From: Thermaurantimonas sp046295455
Lineage (GTDB): Bacteria > Bacteroidota > Bacteroidia > Flavobacteriales > Schleiferiaceae
Direction of reading: 5' to 3'
Length of the DNA: 64,000 nucleotides
Assembly: GCA_046295455.1 (NCBI GenBank)
Contig: JBKBNI010000007.1
Location: forward strand, 1 to 64,000
In this document: in pieces, positions 41,946-51,381 of the stretch
Numbering within the stretch: position 1 is the stretch's first letter
Layout: every line of letters starts with the position of its first letter
Notes under the pieces: model-generated
What the model was told of the DNA's origin: nothing
The model's input: only the letters and a program-made list of their open reading frames with translations
Databases searched by the model: none
Translations under genes and position numbers: made by a program

Positions 41946-43694
41946 TTGCTCAAAATTTGTCCGGCATTGAGAGATATCGATAGCTTCTTCCTTGCATGTA
42001 CACTTATACTGCCCTCAATTATATGGTCTCAGAGCAATCAGATTCAGCCAAAAGGAGAACTTCATGGGAATTTTCAGACCGATATCCAGTATTATTTTCG
42101 GGACGAGGCGATTGACCCTACCGGAGAATTCTTTCCCAGAGAAAGACTGCTTGCCGCAGGATTTGCTAATTTTATTTACACACAGGGCAATTTTTCGGCC
42201 GGACTGAGATATGAGAACTATCAAAACAATCTTCTCGGTCTTCCTGAAGGATTTAGAGGCGAGGGCATACCTTTTCGGTTTATCCGGTTTGAGAAAGACG
42301 GGTTGGAAACAACGGTAGGTAATTTCTACGAGCAGTTTGGTAGCGGGATGATTTTTCGATCCTTTGAGGAGAGAGGTCTGGGACTGGACAATGCAATGGA
42401 CGGAGTCAGGCTCAAATACCGTCCTGTTAAGGGATTGTATATCAAGGGTGTCATTGGCCGGCAGAGACTCTATTTTACAAAAGCAGAGGGAATTGTACGC
42501 GGGCTGGATGCTGAGTTAAATCTGAATGAGGCATTTTCCGGCCTGGAAAATTCATCCTGGCTACTGTCTGTAGGGGTTTCATTTGTCAGTAAGTTTCAAC
42601 GAGCCGCTGACCCGGTTTTAAACCTACCCGAAAATGTGGGCGCCACTGCAGGACGTTTACACTTGCAGAGGGGTGGTTTTGGCTGGAGCACTGATTTTGC
42701 CTACAAAATTAATGATCCATCTTTTGACAATGGATTTATCTATCGGCACGGCACGGGCTTTATATCGACATTCACCTACGCGACGAAGGGGCTTAGCCTA
42801 ATGGCTACCGCCAAACGAATTGATAATATGAGTTTTCGGTCCGACAGAAACGCCTCCCTGATCGATGCGCAAATTAATTTTTTACCACCGACTACCAAAT
42901 TGCACACCTACACTTTACCAGCTCTGTATCCTAACGCTGTACAGCCAAACGGAGAGATGGGAGTTCAGTTTGACCTGTCATATACTATAAAAAAAGGAAC
43001 GCCTCTCGGTGGAAAATATGGAACTACAATATCCGTAAATTATTCTGACATATCCTCTATTGACCGTCAGTTTGTAAGCAAAAGACCCATTTATAGTATT
43101 GTAAATCCGGGAGAAATCATAGACTGCACCTGGGCCGGAACAAAGGGATTTGAATCTAATCCTTTCCGAAGGGGGCCTATCACATATTTCAAAGATTTGA
43201 ATGTAGAAATAAGAAAGACCATCAATCGCAGTCTGAAAACCACATTTACTTACTACAACTTTGTGTACAATCAGGAGGTTTTGGAGAAGGGAGTAACCGA
43301 CGCCGAAATCATTAACCGGGGTTATGAGAAATTGGTATTTATCAATGCATTTGTACTTGAAACTCTGTATAAAGTGAGGCCAGGACACAGTCTTCGAAGC
43401 GAGATACAAGGTATGTTTACCCGACAAGACCGTGGAGATTGGTTAATGGTATTGGCTGAATACAGTGTGTCTCCGCATTGGTTTATAGCTTTACAAAACT
43501 CCTGGAACTATGGCAACCCGAATCCCCCTGAAAGGCTCCATTATACTCTTGGATCGATAGGGTACACACTCAGCACTACTCGTTTTCAACTCAACTATGG
43601 AAGACAGATGAGGGGCATTTTTTGTGTTGGGGGTATCTGCAGAGTGGTGCCTCCGAGTAATGGCATTACACTGACCGTTACATCCAACTTCTGA
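41946..43694 (+). CDS. DUF6029 family protein
   Basis: A 582-residue exported protein, probably an outer-membrane beta-barrel: signal sequence (FFLACTLILPSIIWSQ), then alternating strands to a final SNGITLTVTSNF. It matches DUF6029: GELHGNFQTDIQYY, FANFIYTQGNFSAGLRYENY (part) and GNFYEQFGSGMIFRSFEERG. Function unknown. No ATG precedes the signal peptide; TTG at 41946 is the best start, with another TTG at 41967. It begins 68 bases after the rpsA terminator. Confidence 0.82.
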   Translation: MLKICPALRDIDSFFLACTLILPSIIWSQSNQIQPKGELHGNFQTDIQYYFRDEAIDPTGEFFPRERLLAAGFANFIYTQGNFSAGLRYENYQNNLLGLPEGFRGEGIPFRFIRFEKDGLETTVGNFYEQFGSGMIFRSFEERGLGLDNAMDGVRLKYRPVKGLYIKGVIGRQRLYFTKAEGIVRGLDAELNLNEAFSGLENSSWLLSVGVSFVSKFQRAADPVLNLPENVGATAGRLHLQRGGFGWSTDFAYKINDPSFDNGFIYRHGTGFISTFTYATKGLSLMATAKRIDNMSFRSDRNASLIDAQINFLPPTTKLHTYTLPALYPNAVQPNGEMGVQFDLSYTIKKGTPLGGKYGTTISVNYSDISSIDRQFVSKRPIYSIVNPGEIIDCTWAGTKGFESNPFRRGPITYFKDLNVEIRKTINRSLKTTFTYYNFVYNQEVLEKGVTDAEIINRGYEKLVFINAFVLETLYKVRPGHSLRSEIQGMFTRQDRGDWLMVLAEYSVSPHWFIALQNSWNYGNPNPPERLHYTLGSIGYTLSTTRFQLNYGRQMRGIFCVGGICRVVPPSNGITLTVTSNF

Positions 43695-43790
43695 TTATCC
43701 CGCCCTCACAATCCATATTTGCTTTTGATTTTGCTTTTAAGATTTTGGCTATAAACCCCGCACATCGTCCTCTGTTTACAATACCAGAAA

Positions 43791-44609
43791 ATGATAAAAA
43801 TGACTTCATTCGAAAAGTTTATAACCTCCCTTAGGGAACAAATAGAGCCGCTGCGACTGGAAATCATACATCACCCGGTATATTCGGGTATTCAGAATTT
43901 GGAAGATCTCAGAGTCTTTATGAATCATCATGTGTATGCTGTCTGGGATTTCATGTCTTTACTTAAAGCACTTCAAAACCGCCTGACATGTACATCGGTG
44001 CCTTGGTATCCGGTAGGAGATGCGGATACGCGCTTCCTGATCAATGAAATTGTGGTCGGTGAGGAGTGTGATCTGGATATCGATGGAGAGAGGAAAAGCC
44101 ACTTTGAAATGTATCTGGATGCGATGCGGCAGGCGGGTGCTGAGTGGTATACCATTCATCAGCTGGTTGAGCATCTCAAAGCAGGACAGAGCCTTGAAAT
44201 TGCTTTAGAAAAGTCGCATACCCCTGATGAAGCTGCAGATTTTGTCAGATTTACATTTGATACAATCAACAGCGGTAAAGTTCATGTACTCTCGGCAGTC
44301 TTTACCTTCGGGAGAGAAGACCTGATTCCGGAAATGTTTGTATCCATCATTCGCGAATTGCATCAGAAATTTCCCGATGCGGTATCACGATTTAAATACT
44401 ACATCGACCGCCACATTGAGGTAGATGGAGGTCATCATAGCCACCTTGCTCTTAAAATGACAGCCGGTCTGTGTGGTAGCGATCCTATCAAATGGAAAGA
44501 GGCACAGGAGGCTGTCACGCTGGCATTAAAGCACAGAAAAAATCTCTGGGATGGTATCGCGAGACAGATCCGCGGAGTTCCTGTTTCCAATTCTTCTGCA
44601 CTTCTCTGA
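43791..44609 (+). CDS. DUF3050 family protein (haem oxygenase-like fold)
   Basis: A 272-residue soluble protein. HPVYSGIQNLEDLRVFMNHH and VYAVWDFMSLLKALQ, then FLINEIVVGEECD and a late HHSHLALKM, are the family's conserved parts. The all-helical fold resembles haem oxygenase/TenA proteins, and conserved His and Glu residues could bind a metal. The reaction is unknown. ATG start, with a second in-frame ATG three codons later. It converges on recN. Confidence 0.85.
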   Translation: MIKMTSFEKFITSLREQIEPLRLEIIHHPVYSGIQNLEDLRVFMNHHVYAVWDFMSLLKALQNRLTCTSVPWYPVGDADTRFLINEIVVGEECDLDIDGERKSHFEMYLDAMRQAGAEWYTIHQLVEHLKAGQSLEIALEKSHTPDEAADFVRFTFDTINSGKVHVLSAVFTFGREDLIPEMFVSIIRELHQKFPDAVSRFKYYIDRHIEVDGGHHSHLALKMTAGLCGSDPIKWKEAQEAVTLALKHRKNLWDGIARQIRGVPVSNSSALL

Positions 44610-44801
44610 ATTTATAAGGGCTGCATATTGTGCAATCGGTCCTTTGAGGTGTACAAAATTTCCTTTAGCGGAAGTGTTTAGGGGGATTTTTATGAGCGGT
44701 TGGTCAGCCGGTTTTTCGATCATTGATGGGTATTGAGCAAATCTGTACGACAGATGTCCGATGTCAGCAGTATCTAGGGAGCAATGCGTTGTCAGATAAG
44801 A

Positions 44802-46457
44802 CTACGAATAGACACTCTTCATCGCTTTGGCATTTAGTAGAGCAGACTCTGTAATGGTGCTTCCACTGAGCAGGCGCGCCACTTCATACAGATGCTCCTG
44901 GTCATTAAGCTTTTTGATACTTGTCTGAAAGCGACCATTCACATCTCCCTTGTAGACTAGGTAGTGATTGTGCGCTGCTGCAGCGATTTGGGGGAGGTGA
45001 GTGATTGCGATTACCTGAATATCAGAGCCCAACGTTCGGAGTAATTGAGCAATTTTTTCGGCTGAAGCTCCTGAAACGCCTGTGTCTATTTCGTCAAAAA
45101 GAATGGTTGGCAAGGATTTTTTGCGTGCCAGTACAGATTTAATGGCAAGCATTAGCCTGGATAGTTCTCCACCGGATGCAATCTGACGCACAGGGGCCAG
45201 AGGCATACCTGGATTGGGGCTGAAAAACATTTCTGCTGTATCCGCACCTGTGGAACCGAATTGCGAGGGCTGCAATCGGATGGAAAACCGAGCGTTGGCA
45301 AAGTTGAGTTGCAAAAGAAGAGAAGAGATCTCGGCCTCCAGGGTTGAAAGAATATTCTGTCGGCTTTTTGTCAGGTCTTCTGCGTGTTTACGGAGGATTT
45401 CATACGCTTCAGAGATGTAGTGCTCTAGCTCATTGCGATAGGATAGGCGACTTTGGTGGTCTTCAATTTCCTGTTTCAGTTGGGTTTGAATTTCAAGGAG
45501 CTCATCCGATGTGCGTACCCTGTGTTTTGTGCAGAGATGCATTAAAAAGTCAAATCGCTGGCGAAGCTGATCGAGGCGTTCGGGGTTGATCTCTGTTTCA
45601 GCAGCAAAATCTTCCAGTGTGGTAGCAATATCTTTTATTTCAGGGTTTAAGGTCTCCCAACGGCGATGCAAGTTTAAAAAATCCTCACTGAGCCGGCTAA
45701 GGTGCCTGAGGTCGAATTCTATCTTTCGGAGGAGGGCAAGTAGCCCGATTTCATCTTCCTGGATGAGGGATGTAATCTGCCGAAGGCGTAGCAGTGTGTC
45801 TTCGGCATTTTCGGCGAGCTGAATTTCTTGTTCGAGGTGTGCAAGTTCGCCCGGCTGAATGTGTGCAGTGGTGAGTTCCTGGAGCAAAAAATTTTTATAA
45901 TCCAGGTCATTTTCGGAGCCTTCGGTGCGCAGGAGATTCTCTTTGTCTGCCATAAGCTTTTTGTAGCGGTTGTAGGCAGTTTGATAGGCATTCAGTTCAG
46001 ATTCGTTGGATGCAAACCGGTCAATGAGACCAAGCAGGTATGCCTGCCGTGTAAGCAGCAGCGTATCGTGTTGTGAATGAATATCGATAAGAAAGCCGGC
46101 AAGTTCTTTAAGCTTTTGAAGATTGACTGGTGAGTCTTGTACAAAGGCCCTTGACTTGCCACCGGGTAAAATTTCGCGTCGTATGATAATTTCATGGTCG
46201 TAATCGAGGTCGTGATCTGCAAAAAAGTGTTCCAGGCCGTAATTCTCTATATCAAAAACTGCCTCTACGAAGCATTTCTCAGCAGAATTACCGGAAATAT
46301 CGGCGGATGCTCGTTCGCCGGAGAGCAGCGAAAAAGCTGATAGTATCAGGGATTTTCCGGCACCTGTCTCACCGGTGAGTATATTGAGTCCGGAATGAAA
46401 GTCAATACCAAGTCGATCAATCAGAGCAAGATTTTGAATCTTCAGATGTCTGATCAT
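44802..46457 (-). CDS. recN: DNA repair protein RecN
   Basis: A 551-residue SMC-like ATPase acting in double-strand break repair. N-terminal ATPase half with NLALIDRLGIDFHSGLNILT and Walker A GETGAGKS; a central coiled coil (about 150-380); C-terminal half with the signature ASGGELSRLMLAIKSVLA (SGGE) and Walker B TILFDEIDTGVSG. Length is normal. It begins 5 bases after the LysM protein stop, so these two genes are co-transcribed. Confidence 0.97.
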   Translation of the reverse strand: MIRHLKIQNLALIDRLGIDFHSGLNILTGETGAGKSLILSAFSLLSGERASADISGNSAEKCFVEAVFDIENYGLEHFFADHDLDYDHEIIIRREILPGGKSRAFVQDSPVNLQKLKELAGFLIDIHSQHDTLLLTRQAYLLGLIDRFASNESELNAYQTAYNRYKKLMADKENLLRTEGSENDLDYKNFLLQELTTAHIQPGELAHLEQEIQLAENAEDTLLRLRQITSLIQEDEIGLLALLRKIEFDLRHLSRLSEDFLNLHRRWETLNPEIKDIATTLEDFAAETEINPERLDQLRQRFDFLMHLCTKHRVRTSDELLEIQTQLKQEIEDHQSRLSYRNELEHYISEAYEILRKHAEDLTKSRQNILSTLEAEISSLLLQLNFANARFSIRLQPSQFGSTGADTAEMFFSPNPGMPLAPVRQIASGGELSRLMLAIKSVLARKKSLPTILFDEIDTGVSGASAEKIAQLLRTLGSDIQVIAITHLPQIAAAAHNHYLVYKGDVNGRFQTSIKKLNDQEHLYEVARLLSGSTITESALLNAKAMKSVYS

Positions 46458-46462
46458 GAATG

Positions 46463-48394
46463 TTATTGGTTTTGGGTACTTATGGCGTTAAGTGGTACGA
46501 GTTTGTAGTTTCTGATCGTAAGGATTTGTACAGCTTCATTTTGGAATACTCCCTTTTTACGGGTGGATTTGATTTTTATAAATTCAGTTCTGTGCTGGGG
46601 ATCGGTAAGTGCGCGCACGAGGTCGTAAGTTGATTGAAATGCGTACAGGATTATGTCGTTGGTTTCCAGTTTGTACTGTGATGCGATGGATTCAGAGGCA
46701 GCTACCACGAGGGGATGCTCATAGTGAATGTGTCTGGGCGATGCAATCAGAAGGTTCAATTGGTTTAGATATCTTGGTTCGATGAGCGGGTTGTCGAGAA
46801 TTTTTCGGTTCAATACTAAGATATTGCTGATGCGCTGGCGACGGATCCTTTCAATAAACTGCTGACTAAGGAAATCATCGTCATGAAAAAAGACGATGAC
46901 TTTGGATTCCGGTGTTTCTGTGACCGATGACAGCCCCTGCAGCCCGCCCGTCAGGTGTACTTCTTTCACGGTTTTGTTGCCGAGGTATTTCCGAAATAAG
47001 TCGTTGAGTTGATTGGCTTTAGCGCCCTTGGCATCGGAATAAATGATGTACATCGGTAGATCGGGATATTCGGATAGGATCGTTGATGCAAGTTCGCGCA
47101 CTTCCTGATCTTCGGTTTCTTGCATCCAGACCGATCCGACTGATGAAAGGTTTGGTGTACCAAAAGGTACGACGACCGGCACTTTATCTCTCGAGTGAAG
47201 GGTTTCTGTAAAAACTTTTGCCTGCTGAGGTACAAAAGGGCCGATGATCAGATCACAGTTTACAACCCTTGATCTGGTCTGTGAAAATTCAGTGGAGTAC
47301 TCCGGCAATTCAACGACTTGGAGCGTAAACTGATAGCCTTGTTTTTGAAGCGTCTCCAGTGCTGTTTTTACTCCGAGATAGTAGTCCATCCCTACAATGT
47401 CCACGGGCCGTAGGTCCCGATTGGGTGCATCGGATGAAACAGGTAAAATCAGCGCTATTTTGAGCTTTCGCTTTCCGATCAGATTAAAATATTCCGCAAA
47501 CTTTACAGATTTTTCATCCGGAAATTCAGGTATTCCGGGTATTGGGTCCGAAGGTGGCAGCTCTGTACCGGTAGGTATGGATAGGGGAATGAGTAAAAGC
47601 ATACCGGCTTTCAGGCTCATCTGTCGAAGTTCAGGATTGTACTGTAGGATGTCTTCGACTGATAAGCTGTATTTTCGGGCAAGTGAGGCAATGGTTTCGC
47701 CCGCTTCGACCCGGTGCATGGTGAAACGGGTTGTGTCTGCTGATTTTCCGGTCAGGTTGTTTTCTCCCTGAGATGGTTTCTTTTCATCTGCCGGTCGTAC
47801 CCGCAGGAGTTGTCCCGGACGAATCACGCTGTCTTGCAGAGGATTAAGTGCAAGTATATCCGGGAGCGAAAGGTCATATAGACGGGCTATCGAAAAGAGG
47901 GACTCCCCAGGTTTTACCAGATGAAAACCATCGGGTGCCGGTGAATCCGGCACAGATGTGCTGTTTGGTAAAGGTGAACGTTTAGGGTGTTTGGGGATGA
48001 GAAGGCGCATGCCCGGATGGATGATCTGATTTTTGATGTCCGGATTATGGATTTCTATCAGGTCTGTAGGTACTTCGTACTGCCTGCCAATGCTGTAGAG
48101 GGTTTGACCCTCTTGTACAATGTGAATATGAAATGCGGAACTGTCGATGCTTTCTTCTTTTGGTCTGGACATCACGGGCACCATAACTACATCGCCTGCT
48201 TTGAGCTCCCTGCGCGTTTCAGGATTGAATTTATAAAAATCTTCTAAAGATATTCCGTACAGTTTAGAAATTGAAAAGGCTGTCTCACCAGCATGTACTT
48301 TATGAAATTTGAAGCTTTCCTGGGCGAATACCTGTTTAGAAAAACATGAACAGGCGATAAGCAATATGCTGAAAAAAAAATGTGTACACTTCAT
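46463..48394 (-). CDS. Four-LysM protein with an LpoA-like type 1 binding fold
   Basis: A 643-residue exported protein. Signal peptide (ending about residue 24), four LysM peptidoglycan-binding repeats (about 28-74, 88-134, 156-200, 222-268; each with HxVxxGETxxSIAxxYxxS-like text such as VHAGETAFSISKLYG and VKPGESLFSIARLYD), a proline-rich linker, then a periplasmic-binding-protein fold (about 305-625) with RKLKIALILPVSSD and DLIIGPFVPQQA. The latter resembles LpoA, an activator of penicillin-binding proteins. A cell-wall synthesis role is inferred. It lies between guaA and recN, 12 bases after guaA. Confidence 0.9.
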   Translation of the reverse strand: MKCTHFFFSILLIACSCFSKQVFAQESFKFHKVHAGETAFSISKLYGISLEDFYKFNPETRRELKAGDVVMVPVMSRPKEESIDSSAFHIHIVQEGQTLYSIGRQYEVPTDLIEIHNPDIKNQIIHPGMRLLIPKHPKRSPLPNSTSVPDSPAPDGFHLVKPGESLFSIARLYDLSLPDILALNPLQDSVIRPGQLLRVRPADEKKPSQGENNLTGKSADTTRFTMHRVEAGETIASLARKYSLSVEDILQYNPELRQMSLKAGMLLLIPLSIPTGTELPPSDPIPGIPEFPDEKSVKFAEYFNLIGKRKLKIALILPVSSDAPNRDLRPVDIVGMDYYLGVKTALETLQKQGYQFTLQVVELPEYSTEFSQTRSRVVNCDLIIGPFVPQQAKVFTETLHSRDKVPVVVPFGTPNLSSVGSVWMQETEDQEVRELASTILSEYPDLPMYIIYSDAKGAKANQLNDLFRKYLGNKTVKEVHLTGGLQGLSSVTETPESKVIVFFHDDDFLSQQFIERIRRQRISNILVLNRKILDNPLIEPRYLNQLNLLIASPRHIHYEHPLVVAASESIASQYKLETNDIILYAFQSTYDLVRALTDPQHRTEFIKIKSTRKKGVFQNEAVQILTIRNYKLVPLNAISTQNQ

Positions 48395-48406
48395 TTCGTT
48401 ATCAGG

Positions 48407-49936
48407 TTATTCCCATTCGATGGTCGCCGGAGGTTTTGAACTGATGTCATACACCACTCGGTTGACTCCCGGCACCCGGTTAATGATTTGATTTGAAATC
48501 CGTGCCAAAAAATCATAGGGTAGGTGAACCCAGTCAGCGGTCATACCATCGGTGGAGTGTACTGCGCGCAGAGCCACGACATATTCGTAGGTGCGCTCAT
48601 CTCCCATTACTCCTACGGATCTGCTGTCCAGTAAGATAGCTCCTGCTTGCCAGACACGGTCGTAATGTCCTTCATCTTTGAGACCGGATACAAAAATGTG
48701 ATCAACCTCCTGGATCAAAGATACTTTATCGGGGGTGACTTCTCCTAAAATGCGAATGGCTAGTCCTGGACCTGGAAATGGATGACGACCTAAAAGCTCA
48801 TCCGGAATACCGAGTGCAGCACCTACGCGCCGAACTTCATCTTTGAAGAGCATGCGCAGGGGTTCGACGATTTTGAGTTTCATCACATCGGGCAGGCCTC
48901 CTACATTGTGATGGGATTTGATCGTGGCTGACGGTCCGGCTACGGATGTGCTTTCGATTACGTCCGGATAGATGGTGCCTTGAGCTAAAAAAGTTACATC
49001 CTCTATTTTCAGAGCTTCTTCGTCAAATACCTCAATGAACTGACGACCGATGATTTTGCGTTTTTGCTCCGGGTCTCTCACACCGCGCAATGCTTCCAGA
49101 AAGCGTTCGGACGCATCAACCCCTTTGACATTAAGCCCCATTTCGCGGTATTGATGAAGGACGTTTTGAAATTCATTTTTGCGCAACAGACCATTGTTAA
49201 CAAAGATGCAATACAACTGATCCTGTATGGCCTCTGAGAGGAGAACCGCGGCAACCGTACTGTCCACACCGCCTGAAAGGCCCAGAACGACCTTTTCTAC
49301 ACCTATTTTGCGACGCAGCATCTGGATACTGGATTGAATAAAAGATTCAGGAGTCCATGTTTGCTCACAGCCACAAATGTGTACGGCAAAGTTGTAGAGA
49401 AGCTCCTTTCCGTACTCGCTATGGTACACTTCCGGATGAAACTGAAGCCCCCATGCCTGTGACCCTTTGATTTCAAATGCTGCATTTCTTACATCATCGG
49501 TAGAGCCGATGCATTCAAATCGTTCGGGAAGCTCATCGATTGAATCTCCATGACTCATCCAGACGTATGATTTGGAGGGTATTTTCCTTAACAACGGATT
49601 AGACGGCTGTAATACATGAAGCAGTGCACGCCCATACTCTCGCAATCCGCTTGCACCTACCTTTCCCCCGTGCAAGTGGGTAAGCAACTGTGCTCCGTAA
49701 CATATCCCCAAAACTGGTATCCGGCCTAAAAAGAGAGACAGATCAGGGCGGGGAGCGTTCTGATCATTGACTGAAAAAGGACTCCCGGATAGAATCAATC
49801 CCTTGATCGAAGTAGTATTAGAAGGGGTATGATAGTATGGATAAATTTCGCAATAAATATTCAGTTCGCGAATCTTTCTGGCAATCAATTGGGTGTATTG
49901 TGAGCCAAAATCCAATATCAAGATCGTGTCTTTCAT
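48407..49936 (-). CDS. guaA: GMP synthase (glutamine-hydrolysing)
   Basis: A 509-residue cytoplasmic enzyme that makes GMP from XMP, glutamine and ATP. The N-terminal class I glutamine amidotransferase has the nucleophile in VLGICYGAQLL and the partner FHPEVYHSEYG. The ATP-pyrophosphatase domain has the P-loop LGLSGGVDSTVAA. The C-terminal dimerisation domain ends in NRVVYDISSKPPATIEWE. Complete length. First gene of a run with the LysM protein and recN; a TACTTTTG box (49941-49948) is 4 bases upstream of the ATG. Confidence 0.98.
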   Translation of the reverse strand: MKDTILILDFGSQYTQLIARKIRELNIYCEIYPYYHTPSNTTSIKGLILSGSPFSVNDQNAPRPDLSLFLGRIPVLGICYGAQLLTHLHGGKVGASGLREYGRALLHVLQPSNPLLRKIPSKSYVWMSHGDSIDELPERFECIGSTDDVRNAAFEIKGSQAWGLQFHPEVYHSEYGKELLYNFAVHICGCEQTWTPESFIQSSIQMLRRKIGVEKVVLGLSGGVDSTVAAVLLSEAIQDQLYCIFVNNGLLRKNEFQNVLHQYREMGLNVKGVDASERFLEALRGVRDPEQKRKIIGRQFIEVFDEEALKIEDVTFLAQGTIYPDVIESTSVAGPSATIKSHHNVGGLPDVMKLKIVEPLRMLFKDEVRRVGAALGIPDELLGRHPFPGPGLAIRILGEVTPDKVSLIQEVDHIFVSGLKDEGHYDRVWQAGAILLDSRSVGVMGDERTYEYVVALRAVHSTDGMTADWVHLPYDFLARISNQIINRVPGVNRVVYDISSKPPATIEWE

Positions 49937-49940
49937 TAGA

Positions 49941-49948
49941 CAAAAGTA
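49941..49948 (-). promoter_or_regulatory. Candidate -7 element of guaA
   Basis: TACTTTTG on the minus strand, 4 bases before the ATG. Matches TAnnTTTG; no clear -33 TTG. A third case of a -7 box next to a start codon. Confidence 0.4.
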
Positions 49949-50007
49949 GAAGGTCTCTTAGAGATTATTCTTTTCTGAAAAACCGATAAGGGTTTTTAAG
50001 ATGTTGT

Positions 50008-50544
50008 TTAAAATGTGCCTAAAACAAATCCAACAGACAAGTAGGCAGTATTATAACTACTTAGATTGCCAATAATATTGAATGAGTAGCCAACTTGCAC
50101 TTGAACATTGAATTTGGGAAATGCCTCAAGGTTGTAAAGCAAATTGGGTTCTAAACGCATCATATTTCCATTTGTAGTGAATTTATTGCCATTATCATCG
50201 GACAGTACATTGGCATATCCACCAAATCCAAGTCTTACCCCTGGCGCGAGTTTTTGTCTCGCATCGATTTCCAGTTGGGCGCCACCCATTACACCTCCAT
50301 ATCCTATAGCAACTGTTGAGTTTCGTCTTGTAGCGGAACCACCGTACCCAAAACCACCGATAAAACCATTACCTGCAAACACGGCACCCCCCATACCTCC
50401 ATATGCAATACCTGTACCTCCTGATCCGAAATTCATGAGTTGAAAGTGAAGGCCTCCGAATCCTCCTGATTCATATTGCGCATGTGATGATGTTACAATT
50501 AGAAAGAAGAAACCGATAAGTGATGTAACTTTAACTCGTTTCAT
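50008..50544 (-). CDS. Glycine-rich exported protein, possible small outer-membrane barrel
   Basis: A 178-residue protein with a signal peptide (MKRVKVTSLIGFFFLIVTSSHA). The mature part is rich in glycine and short beta-strands (GGFGGLHFQLMNFGSGGTG, AYLSVGFVLGTF at the end), as in small outer-membrane barrels. No family recognised. It starts 19 bases after the esterase stop and may share that transcript. Confidence 0.75.
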   Translation of the reverse strand: MKRVKVTSLIGFFFLIVTSSHAQYESGGFGGLHFQLMNFGSGGTGIAYGGMGGAVFAGNGFIGGFGYGGSATRRNSTVAIGYGGVMGGAQLEIDARQKLAPGVRLGFGGYANVLSDDNGNKFTTNGNMMRLEPNLLYNLEAFPKFNVQVQVGYSFNIIGNLSSYNTAYLSVGFVLGTF

Positions 50545-50563
50545 AGAATGGATGTTTATTGGT

Positions 50564-51295
50564 TTAAAATTTATGGGTTAATACGTAAGGTAGCATTTTT
50601 CGCCAGGTAGGCCAGTCATGTTCAATGTCCCAGCCCCACACATCAAGGTCATGGGGTATTCCTTTATAATTAAGCAAGGCGGAGATTGCCCTGGATGCGT
50701 CGGGATCTTCGTATGCCCCTGAACCCGTGAGTATGTGTATATGACCACTCCTTCGGATCTGCTCCAATGTGTTATGATCATGCAGGTTCTGAAGATAGTG
50801 CATAGGAGAATTAAAATAAACATTGTCATCCCAATACCCTTTGGTATAAGCACTGAGATCATACACTCCACTCATAGCGATGCATCCATTGATGGCCCAT
50901 GGATTTTTGAAAAACAGGTTAGCAGCATGTAAGGCTCCAAACGATGCTCCGCTTGTGTAAATAGGTGTCGTAGGACTTGTTTTACTTTTTATAAAAGGGA
51001 CTACCTCGTTATATACGTATTCATTGTACTGGGCGTGGCGAATGGATTTGTCGCGCGGATGCATCCGTGAGTTCAGCCAGCTTTCGCTATTTATAGAATT
51101 GATACTAAATACTTTTACCTTACCGGATTCAATCAATGGCTTTAATACATCGATCAGAAAAAAGCGCTCGTACTCAAGAAAATCGGCAGCTGCTGTAGGA
51201 AGCATTAGCACACTAAATCCAAAATGCCCATACATGGCTATTTCCATTTTACGATTTAATGCGGGACTGTGCCAGGCATGTATTTCGCGATGCAT
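50564..51295 (-). CDS. Esterase family (alpha/beta hydrolase) protein
   Basis: A 243-residue alpha/beta hydrolase of the esterase D / antigen 85 type (PF00756). The nucleophile elbow is TSGASFGALHA (GxSxG), and the late HDWPTWRKMLPYVL carries the probable catalytic His. HAWHSPALNRKMEIAMYG at the N-terminus is typical. No signal peptide is visible, so it is cytoplasmic. The frame opens at a TTG (51316); the ATG at 51295 is preferred. Substrate unknown. Confidence 0.87.
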   Translation of the reverse strand: MHREIHAWHSPALNRKMEIAMYGHFGFSVLMLPTAAADFLEYERFFLIDVLKPLIESGKVKVFSINSINSESWLNSRMHPRDKSIRHAQYNEYVYNEVVPFIKSKTSPTTPIYTSGASFGALHAANLFFKNPWAINGCIAMSGVYDLSAYTKGYWDDNVYFNSPMHYLQNLHDHNTLEQIRRSGHIHILTGSGAYEDPDASRAISALLNYKGIPHDLDVWGWDIEHDWPTWRKMLPYVLTHKF

Positions 51296-51381
51296 AGAAT
51301 AATTTATTTGTGACAAAGAAATCTATTTTATTTGATGCATTGAAATTTTGACGTAAAATTTTTACACATTCGGCTCTTATC

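Noticed and set aside
44526..44723. 65-codon minus-strand frame between DUF3050 and recN
   Set aside because: It overlaps the end of the DUF3050 gene on the other strand and has no recognisable features.
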